DNA of 12,763 nucleotides from Candidatus Aminicenantota bacterium (lineage in GTDB: Bacteria > Acidobacteriota > Aminicenantia > Aminicenantales > Saccharicenantaceae). Shown one piece after another: positions 5,462-11,522 of this stretch (position 1 is the first letter of the stretch; each line of letters opens with the position of its first letter). The position numbers and the translations under genes are program-made. The stretch spans positions 1-12,763 of the forward strand of contig JALHVH010000105.1 in the NCBI GenBank assembly GCA_022867105.1. Reading direction: 5' to 3'. Under the pieces are notes generated by a model. The model saw only the letters and a list, made by a program, of their open reading frames with translations. It searched no databases and was not told the origin of the DNA.

Positions 5462-8179
5462 TTAATAAGAAAGCCGCAGGGAGAGCTGCACCCGCCGGGG
5501 CGCGGCGATGGCGTCGGGTTTCATGAAACTCTCCGACGTCCCGACGATGACCGTCTGGGTCATGGTGTCCGCGTTGAAGAGATTGAAGACGTCGGCCGAG
5601 ATCCGAATGCCGGCCCGTGGGCCGAGATCGATTTTTTTCTCCAGCCGCAGGTCGCAAACGTACATCGGGTCCAGCCTATTGTGGGAACCCCGCGGCTCGG
5701 CCATGACCGAGAAGCCGCCCTGGTCCATCCCGGTGACGGGGATCATCCGGGCGACGGGCTTTCCCGTCTGGGCGACGAAATTGGCGCTGACGCTGAAGTC
5801 ATAGGGGAGGAAATACGTCCCCTGGAGCTTGAACATGTAGGTCCTGTCGCCCTGGAGAAGGCTCTTCCAATTGTTGTTGATGAGATCGTTGGGGCTCTGG
5901 ATCCCGTTCCGGCTGCCCTGGGCGATGGCCCCGAGCGTGGACACGCCGTTGGCCTTGGACCAGACAAAGGACGAGCTGAGCTGCCAGTTGTGGGACAGCC
6001 GCTTCTGGAGGGTGAGGATCAGGGCCCGGTATTTCTGCTTGTAGTCGGGCAGGTTCTTCATCGTCAGGAAGTTGTCCTCGACGGGCGTCGTCTGGTTATA
6101 GACGGTGATCGGTTTCCCGCCGACCTCGTCGAAGATCTCGACCGGCTCGTACTGGGCGGCCGTGTTCCACCAGCTGTAGAAATTATCGGTGTACTTGTAA
6201 ATATAGGTCAATTCCAGGGCCAGGTCGGTCACCAATTCCCGGCTCAGGCCGAAGGACAGCTGACGGCAGAGACTGTTCTTGACGTTCGGATCCACGCCCA
6301 CCCCCTGGGAGGGTTCCCAGGTCCAGAAGGGGATGTCGTAAAGTCCCGTATCCCAGTTGTAGAGGAAGGCGTAGACCGGCGGGGTGCTGTTTGTCATCCG
6401 GTAGAAGGCCATCAAGGTCATGCCGTCGTAGTAGTGGCCGTAGTTGGCCTTGAGGATGGTCTTCTTATCGCTGGTCAACTGGTAGACGAGTCCCAGGCGG
6501 GGCGACCAGTTGTTCCAGGCCACGACATTGCTGATGCCTTTGATCTTCGCGCCGGTTTTTTTGCGCTGGGCGTCGATGGCGTCCACCTCGCTGATGTTTC
6601 CATCCTGGTGGTCAAAACGGAGGCCCAGGTTCAGGGTCAGCCGGTCGGTGACGGCCCAGGAATCGTCCACGAAGACGCCCAGCTTGTTTATAGAGGCCCC
6701 GTAGTTGTAGGGATCCTGGAAATAGGCCGCGTAGGGGTACCCGCCATAGTCGTAATAGATGACCCCGCCCGAATAGGAGCTGATCCCATCGGAGCTGCCC
6801 CGGGTGTACTGGACGCCGAACTTGAACTCGTGATTGCCATGGATGAAGTCGTCCGCGAAATGGGACAACGTGGCGTTTGCCTGGAGCTTGGTGTAGGTGG
6901 TTCTGCTCCAGATAGCGATGCCGTTGGAAGCCTGGCCTGTCTGCCCGTCGTAATGCTGGGGTTCGTCCAGGTTCCCGTCCATGGGGACCCAGTTGTCCTT
7001 GGCCACCCACCCTCCGAGCTTCAGGTCGAGAACGGTGTTTTGGCTCAGGATGGAGGTCAGATTAATGTTGGCGACGCCGTATTTGCCCGGTTCCTCGGCG
7101 CAGGCTTCGAACGGCTGGGAGGGGGTGATGACATCCGGGAGCTTGGACCACTCATGCTGGTAGGATAGGACAAGCTTGTGGCTCTTGGCCAGCTGGAAGG
7201 TCGCCTTGGCGAAGATCCTCTTATAATCGGAGGCCGTCGGAGTGTCAGAGGGAGTCCCGAGCTGGGCATAATCATAGCGTTTGAACTGGACGTTGCTGTA
7301 AAACCAGATCCTGTCCTTCTTGAACGGGCCAGAGAGCTCGAGGCCCAGGTCCCAGTTCTTTTTGATCGTAAACGGGAATTCGGCCCCCGGGACGTTATTC
7401 CCTACGAGGGAAGAGGGAATGGTGTAGGCGTTCAGTCCGGCGTGGAGGGTGTTCCCGCCGGATTTGGTGACGACGTTGACCACGGCGCCCTGAAAGTCCC
7501 CGTATTCCGCCGGGGCCCCGATGGACACGACTTCGCCCTCCTCGTAGATGTCGGGATTGTTCCAGACCCAGGTCGTTCCGTTCCAGTCGAACGACGTGTC
7601 GACGCCGTCGACCAGGTAATTGTCTGACCAGCCGGCGGAGCCTAGAGATGTATGCCATTCCTCGGAGCTCGTCTCGTTCTGGGAAATACCGGGGGCCCAG
7701 TACATGATGTCGATATAGGTGAAGCGGGCCTTGGGGATGTTCTCCAGGAGCTGTTTGTCGTAGGTCGTGGAGGTCCCGGACTTGGTCACGTCGATCACGG
7801 GCGATTCGCCGACGACCGTGACCGATTCTTCGACGGTCGTGGGATTCAGGACGAGGTCGATGGTCGTCGTTTTTCCGATGGACACGACAATCTTCTCCCG
7901 TTCCTGGGTTTGGAACCCGGACAGGGAGCATCGGACCAGGTAGGACCCGGGGGGCAAGGCCGTGAAGTGGAATGATCCGGTCGCCGAGGTGACAATGGAC
8001 TTGATTCCGCCGATGAGCGCCGGGCTGCTGATCTCAAGGGTCACGCCCGGAAGCAGTTCGCCCGTCTCGTCCTTGACCGTCCCCTGGATGCTTCCCGTCA
8101 GCCGTTGGGCATAGGCTGGGGAGGCGATGAGAGCCAGCACGACGCCGAAAAGAAGGAAAGCAAGAAATTTCTTGAACAT
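5462..8179 (-). CDS. TonB-dependent outer-membrane receptor with carboxypeptidase-regulatory-like domain (copy 1)
   Basis: 905 aa. The signal peptide is clear: MFKK, a hydrophobic core, and SPAYA|Q with predicted cleavage after A24. Residues about 27-112 form a carboxypeptidase-regulatory-like beta-sandwich (GSIQGTVKDETGELLPGVTLEISSP, then GSFHFTALPPGSYLVRCSLSGF). A plug domain covers about 140-245, including DNYLVDGVDT and AVVNVVTKSGGN (232-243). A possible TonB-box-like stretch is VIDVTKSG (128-135). The rest is a large barrel with many aromatic-rich strands, ending with FNLFNADT and a beta-signal-like C-terminus (VQLSLRLSY). Family role: TonB-energised uptake, or export of surface proteins in Oar-like members; the substrate is unknown. 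GGAGG seven bases before the ATG is a strong ribosome-binding site. It converges with the PAP2 gene, with 28 bp between stop codons. It is a paralogue of the next receptor upstream (for example both contain YYDYGGYPY and DRLTLNLG.RFDH). Confidence 0.93.
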   Translation of the reverse strand: MFKKFLAFLLFGVVLALIASPAYAQRLTGSIQGTVKDETGELLPGVTLEISSPALIGGIKSIVTSATGSFHFTALPPGSYLVRCSLSGFQTQEREKIVVSIGKTTTIDLVLNPTTVEESVTVVGESPVIDVTKSGTSTTYDKQLLENIPKARFTYIDIMYWAPGISQNETSSEEWHTSLGSAGWSDNYLVDGVDTSFDWNGTTWVWNNPDIYEEGEVVSIGAPAEYGDFQGAVVNVVTKSGGNTLHAGLNAYTIPSSLVGNNVPGAEFPFTIKKNWDLGLELSGPFKKDRIWFYSNVQFKRYDYAQLGTPSDTPTASDYKRIFAKATFQLAKSHKLVLSYQHEWSKLPDVITPSQPFEACAEEPGKYGVANINLTSILSQNTVLDLKLGGWVAKDNWVPMDGNLDEPQHYDGQTGQASNGIAIWSRTTYTKLQANATLSHFADDFIHGNHEFKFGVQYTRGSSDGISSYSGGVIYYDYGGYPYAAYFQDPYNYGASINKLGVFVDDSWAVTDRLTLNLGLRFDHQDGNISEVDAIDAQRKKTGAKIKGISNVVAWNNWSPRLGLVYQLTSDKKTILKANYGHYYDGMTLMAFYRMTNSTPPVYAFLYNWDTGLYDIPFWTWEPSQGVGVDPNVKNSLCRQLSFGLSRELVTDLALELTYIYKYTDNFYSWWNTAAQYEPVEIFDEVGGKPITVYNQTTPVEDNFLTMKNLPDYKQKYRALILTLQKRLSHNWQLSSSFVWSKANGVSTLGAIAQGSRNGIQSPNDLINNNWKSLLQGDRTYMFKLQGTYFLPYDFSVSANFVAQTGKPVARMIPVTGMDQGGFSVMAEPRGSHNRLDPMYVCDLRLEKKIDLGPRAGIRISADVFNLFNADTMTQTVIVGTSESFMKPDAIAAPRRVQLSLRLSY

Positions 8180-8226
8180 GAAAGAACCTCCATCAATTGT
8201 TATTTCTGAATAAATCTTGATCCATA

Positions 8227-8253
8227 TTTATAATATTGGTTTTCGAAAGTCAA
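8227..8253 (-). promoter_or_regulatory. Putative promoter of the copy-1 receptor gene
   Basis: On the minus strand TTGACT (8248-8253, 5/6) is followed by TATAAA (8227-8232, 5/6) at 15-bp spacing, inside an AT-rich stretch. TAAATA at 17-bp spacing is an alternative -10. The box ends 47 bp before the ATG. The spacing is short for sigma70, so the exact -10 register is uncertain. Confidence 0.45.
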
Positions 8254-8284
8254 GGGATTGAATTCCGGGCTATCGGCAATTTCG

Positions 8285-8297
8285 GGATTAATAATCC
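8285..8297. promoter_or_regulatory. 13-bp palindrome, possible operator
   Basis: GGATTAATAATCC is a perfect inverted repeat around a central A (GGATTA/TAATCC). It lies about 32 bp upstream of the putative -35 box of the copy-1 receptor gene, where an activator could bind. Only one copy is seen, so a regulatory role is inference. Confidence 0.25.
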
Positions 8298-8383
8298 TCT
8301 ACGAAAAAAACAGGATTTGTGGAAAGGGACGACCAGCGTCGAATGGACAGGCTCCAGCGATTATGAGATCCCTGGCTGTTGAA

Positions 8384-8402
8384 CTAATACGAACGCAATA
8401 AA
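8384..8402 (+). repeat. Left terminal inverted repeat of the MITE-like element
   Basis: CTAATACGAACGCAATAAA pairs with 8566-8584 on the opposite strand, with mismatches at positions 8 and 15 of 19. The match does not continue outward: the flanking base at 8383 does not pair with 8585. Confidence 0.75.
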
Positions 8403-8565
8403 AAAAGCTACAATGTATGAACGGCACTGAATGCCGTCCTCAAGCCCCCGTAGCGGAGGGGGGACCCGTCGGCTTTTTTGACGGGGGGAACCGACGGGAC
8501 TGGTTCCCTGGGGGGCCGGGGGAGTGAGGGCGGCTTCAGGCCGCTTAAAGTCAGATGTCAAACTA

Positions 8566-8584
8566 TTTAATGCGTTTGTATTAG
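8566..8584 (-). repeat. Right terminal inverted repeat of the MITE-like element
   Basis: Read on the minus strand it is CTAATACAAACGCATTAAA. Its first four bases overlap the end of the copy-2 receptor gene: C is the third base of the last codon (Phe) and TAA is the stop codon. Confidence 0.75.
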
Positions 8585-11358
8585 AATTCCAGCCGTAGCC
8601 CTATCTGTGCCCGTCTCGGAAAGAATATTTCATCAGCCTTGCGGTAGGCATCGGACCAAACGCTGTATCCGGGATTACGGGGATAATCAGAAAGATAACC
8701 GATGACGGTATCCGAATTGAAAAGGTTAAAAACATCGACCGTGGCGCTGAGTTTCACTGTTCTATAAACCTGGAACGTTTTCTGAAGCCGGAAATCCAGG
8801 ACACTCCAGGCGGGGAATCTCTCCCGACCTCTCGGTTCGGCCAGGATCGTCCTTTCCTTTTGAACCGGGAAGACCCTGACAAATGTGGGGATGGGCCTTC
8901 CTGTCTGGTAGAGGTAATTCACTCCGGCCAAGATACCCCAGGGGAAGGCGTAACTGGCTGAAAGCTTAAAGACCCAAGCGCGGTCATGGTTCAAATAGCC
9001 TCTGGCATTGATCAGGTCGTTGGGATCTTGTCCGTAGTCCTCCGTGTACCATATCATCGCTTGTTGTGACATCGAATGGGCGGTGTTGTTCAGGCCCTTC
9101 ATCCGCGACCACGTGAAGGAGGAGCTCAGCTGCCAATTGTCGGAAAACCTCTTTGTCAGCGAGAAAATGACAGCTTGATAGGTCTGATCAAATTTTTCTC
9201 CAAAACGGGACGGTTGAGTGATCCAGTAGTCATTTGTTTCCGAACCGCTGGTTTGGTTCCATACGGGGTAAGTCCTGCCATTGTCAGGAGACACCATGTT
9301 GACCTGCTCATATTGAGCGCCTCGATCTTCCCATCCGATAAGGTTCTTCTCATGCTTGTAAATGTAGGTGGCTCCGACGGCGAAATTGGCCAGGAACTCC
9401 CTTTCAAGCCCGATTGAAAATTGATCCGCGTAGGGGTTCCTAAGCTTCGGATCAACCGTGTAGTTCATGGCGCCTGGAACGGTGTCAAAAAACGCCCACG
9501 CATTGAGGTCCCAGTCCCAGGAATATATCGTATAGTCGGTGACGTTAGGACCCGGCCAATTCCAGTTGGACATGAGAAGGGCGTCGTAATAACGGCCATA
9601 GGATGCCTTCAGGAGGGTCTTATTATCCGAAGTGAGCTGAAAGGCCAAACCGGCACGGGGAGATATCGTGTCCCATTGGACCACATCCGGAACCTCCGGG
9701 GTCACCGCTGCGGTCTTCTGCCAGCCATGATAGACTGGAAACGATTGAATGGAACCTGCGCTGTGATCGAACCTTATCCCCAGATTCAATGTCAATCGAT
9801 CGCCGATTTTCCAGGAATCATCGGCAAAGGCCGCGAAGGAATTGACGACACCGCCGTAACTGAAAACATCCTGTTCGTACATAAAATAGGGATACCCGCC
9901 GTAATCGTAATAAGCGCGGCCCCCGGTATACCCCCCGTAATTCTCGGCGGTTCCTCTGTTATATTGAACTCCCATCTTGAAGTCGTGGTCCCCCGCAAGA
10001 AAATCTTCGGCAAAATAGGATAGACTCGCGCTCAGCTGATGTCTGGTCACCTCGTACACCCAAGGGAACCAAACTCCCTGGGAGGTGATCCCTGTCAATC
10101 CGTCCCAATGGCTCGGGGTTTCAAGATCGGAATAGGTGGGGAGCCAATCGTCATCGCTCCACCATCCTCCATATTTCAGGTCAAGAAAGGCGTTGTTGCT
10201 GATCAGCCACGTATACATGAGATTCCAGGTGGGCGTGTGTCCTATTTCCGAGGCGACGGCCTCCTTTGTGAAGTAAGGAGTCATGGGATCAGGAATGTCA
10301 AAATATTCGTAATAAAAAGAGCCGACCAGCCGATGGCTTTTGCCCAGCTGTGAAGAGAGCTTGAAAAATACTTTGTCACCCATAGTGCGCGCGGGGAATT
10401 CGGGGTTTGAGAGCCAAGCGGTATAGGAATCCTCCACCCTTTCGTATGAGCCGAAGAACCAAAGCTTATCTTTGAGGATGGGTCCCCCCAGAGTGAAGGA
10501 AGCGTCCAGGAATCTGTCCCGATGGTAGGAGAACGCCCCGGGATCCTCCGGGGTGGGGTTGTTGTCCCCTACGAGCTTCTGAGATTGCCCGTAATAGCTC
10601 ACGCTTCCTTCAAATTTATTTCCTCCGGACTTGGTCACGATATTGATGACGGCGCCGGTAAATTGTCCGTACTCGGCGGGAACGCCTATTCCCGTCGTTT
10701 CGACTTCGGCGAAAACCTCCGGATTCACCCACTGCCAGGCGGAACCGACATCAAGATTCCTGATATCGACTCCGTCGAGCTGATAATCGCTGGACTCATA
10801 ATTGGACCCGTAGGCCACGAGTCTGTCTCCATCTCCCTGTTGCGAATCCATGACCAGGCCGGGAGCTTGCTTGACGACATCAAAAAAGGTAAACCGGCCG
10901 CTGGGAAGCTGCTCAAGGAGCTCCTTGCTGAAGTTGGTCGTCATGCCTGATTTGGTAACGTCGATGAGAGGTGCCGGCGCCTGAACGGTTAGGAATTCCT
11001 GGATGGCCGCGACCTTCATCACGATGTCCTCGGTTACGGTCATATCTATGGAGACTCTTACGTTCAACCTATGGACGGTCTCAAACCCTTTGAGGCCAAA
11101 ATCGATCGTGTATATTCCGGGAGGCAAATTGATGAACCGGTAGGACCCTTTCTCGGATGTCACCTCGGCATGAACACCTCCCATCAAAGCCGGGCTTGAT
11201 AGCTGCACGGTCACTCCAGGGAGTGGGGCGGCTTCTTCGTCCGTGACCGCACCCACGATCTTTCCGGTGAGTCTCTGGGCAAAGGAGGCGCCGCTTGTGA
11301 TGAGGACGAGGAGCGCCAAGACGACGGCACATTTTGTTAAACGCCTTGAAATGGTCAT
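8581..11358 (-). CDS. TonB-dependent outer-membrane receptor with carboxypeptidase-regulatory-like domain (copy 2)
   Basis: 925 aa, same architecture as the neighbouring receptor. The signal peptide ends SGASFA|Q (after A27). A carboxypeptidase-regulatory-like domain spans about 30-115 (GKIVGAVTDEEAAPLPGVTVQLSSP, then GSYRFINLPPGIYTIDFGLKGF). The plug covers about 140-250 (SSDYQLDGVDIRN; GAVINIVTKSGGN, 235-247) with a TonB-box-like LIDVTKSG at 131-138. The beta barrel ends FNLFNSDT and then RRAQIGLRLEF. The C-terminal Phe fits an outer-membrane beta signal, so the protein looks full length. GGAAGGGGA is a fair ribosome-binding site just before the ATG. Its substrate is unknown. Base composition differs from copy 1: hand counts of three 60-base lines gave 42-52% GC here, against 57-63% in three lines of copy 1. 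It is divergent from the methyltransferase gene (164-bp gap). Its stop codon lies in the terminal repeat of the MITE-like element. Confidence 0.93.
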   Translation of the reverse strand: MTISRRLTKCAVVLALLVLITSGASFAQRLTGKIVGAVTDEEAAPLPGVTVQLSSPALMGGVHAEVTSEKGSYRFINLPPGIYTIDFGLKGFETVHRLNVRVSIDMTVTEDIVMKVAAIQEFLTVQAPAPLIDVTKSGMTTNFSKELLEQLPSGRFTFFDVVKQAPGLVMDSQQGDGDRLVAYGSNYESSDYQLDGVDIRNLDVGSAWQWVNPEVFAEVETTGIGVPAEYGQFTGAVINIVTKSGGNKFEGSVSYYGQSQKLVGDNNPTPEDPGAFSYHRDRFLDASFTLGGPILKDKLWFFGSYERVEDSYTAWLSNPEFPARTMGDKVFFKLSSQLGKSHRLVGSFYYEYFDIPDPMTPYFTKEAVASEIGHTPTWNLMYTWLISNNAFLDLKYGGWWSDDDWLPTYSDLETPSHWDGLTGITSQGVWFPWVYEVTRHQLSASLSYFAEDFLAGDHDFKMGVQYNRGTAENYGGYTGGRAYYDYGGYPYFMYEQDVFSYGGVVNSFAAFADDSWKIGDRLTLNLGIRFDHSAGSIQSFPVYHGWQKTAAVTPEVPDVVQWDTISPRAGLAFQLTSDNKTLLKASYGRYYDALLMSNWNWPGPNVTDYTIYSWDWDLNAWAFFDTVPGAMNYTVDPKLRNPYADQFSIGLEREFLANFAVGATYIYKHEKNLIGWEDRGAQYEQVNMVSPDNGRTYPVWNQTSGSETNDYWITQPSRFGEKFDQTYQAVIFSLTKRFSDNWQLSSSFTWSRMKGLNNTAHSMSQQAMIWYTEDYGQDPNDLINARGYLNHDRAWVFKLSASYAFPWGILAGVNYLYQTGRPIPTFVRVFPVQKERTILAEPRGRERFPAWSVLDFRLQKTFQVYRTVKLSATVDVFNLFNSDTVIGYLSDYPRNPGYSVWSDAYRKADEIFFPRRAQIGLRLEF

Positions 11359-11380
11359 TTTTTTCCCCTTCCGGCCTAAT

Positions 11381-11407
11381 ATTTTATCCCCCGTGTTGAT
11401 TTGTCAA
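11381..11407 (-). promoter_or_regulatory. Putative promoter of the copy-2 receptor gene
   Basis: On the minus strand, perfect TTGACA (11402-11407) and TAAAAT (11381-11386, 5/6) are 15 bp apart. The -10 ends 22 bp before the ATG, giving a short leader that still contains the ribosome-binding site. GGGGGA directly precedes the -10. Confidence 0.5.
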
Positions 11408-11451
11408 GGACTAATTGGATTTTCCTTTCGATGATCCTTAAATCAGGCTCA

Positions 11452-11480
11452 TTGACAAGATCTCATTGGGGGGATATAAA
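11452..11480 (+). promoter_or_regulatory. Strong sigma70-type promoter of the methyltransferase gene
   Basis: Perfect TTGACA (11452-11457) and TATAAA (11475-11480, 5/6) are separated by 17 bp. The expected start site at about 11487 gives a leader of about 35 nt, which contains a small GC hairpin (ACCC/GGGT, 11494-11505) and AAGGAG (11510-11515), seven bases before the ATG at 11523. GGGGGGA precedes the -10, as in the divergent promoter. Confidence 0.65.
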
Positions 11481-11522
11481 ACAATTCCAAACGACCCCTC
11501 GGGGTGTCAAAGGAGTATTTCC

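Larger units (their letters stand above)
8180..8580. other. Intergenic region between the two receptor genes
   Basis: About 400 bases without a convincing gene. The part next to the copy-1 receptor (8180-8260) is AT-rich and holds its ribosome-binding site and a putative promoter. Farther up is a 13-bp palindrome at 8285-8297 and a small GACG/CGTC hairpin at 8328-8340. From 8384 on, the sequence is occupied by a MITE-like element whose right end reaches 8584. A 66-codon open frame on the minus strand (8361-8561) has no recognisable family, is proline/arginine-rich from G-tracts, and is not called. Confidence 0.7.
8384..8584. mobile_element. MITE-like non-autonomous element, about 201 bp
   Basis: The two ends form a terminal inverted repeat: CTAATACGAACGCAATAAA at 8384-8402, and CTAATACAAACGCATTAAA on the minus strand at 8566-8584, 17 of 19 matching. 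The inverted relation continues imperfectly inward. Each end has a subterminal hairpin with the same CTGAA loop (ACGGCA/TGCCGT at 8421-8437 on plus; GCGGC/GCCGC at 8530-8544 read on minus). Each hairpin is followed by C-rich sequence containing CCTCA and then CCCCC (8445-8449 on plus; 8518-8522 on minus). The centre holds a further 8-bp stem CCCGTCGG/CCGACGGG (8465-8498). No transposase is encoded, as in elements mobilised in trans. A TA dinucleotide near each outer end and AA flanking both ends are possible target duplications; neither is decisive. It could alternatively be a structured intergenic repeat with no transposition. Confidence 0.65.

Noticed and set aside
5681..7168. 495-codon plus-strand open frame antisense to the copy-1 receptor
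   Set aside because: It is a codon-bias shadow with repetitive Gly/Val/Asp composition, no ribosome-binding site and no domain features.
8361..8561. 66-codon minus-strand frame within the intergenic repeat
   Set aside because: It is composed of Pro/Arg-rich sequence from the hairpins and G-tracts, has no ribosome-binding site, and is better explained as part of the MITE-like element.
11359..11522. Cobalamin riboswitch or other leader RNA, considered because of the corrinoid-dependent enzyme
   Set aside because: The predicted leaders are only about 16 and 35 nt, and no B12-box-like conserved core or large fold was seen in the 164-bp gap.
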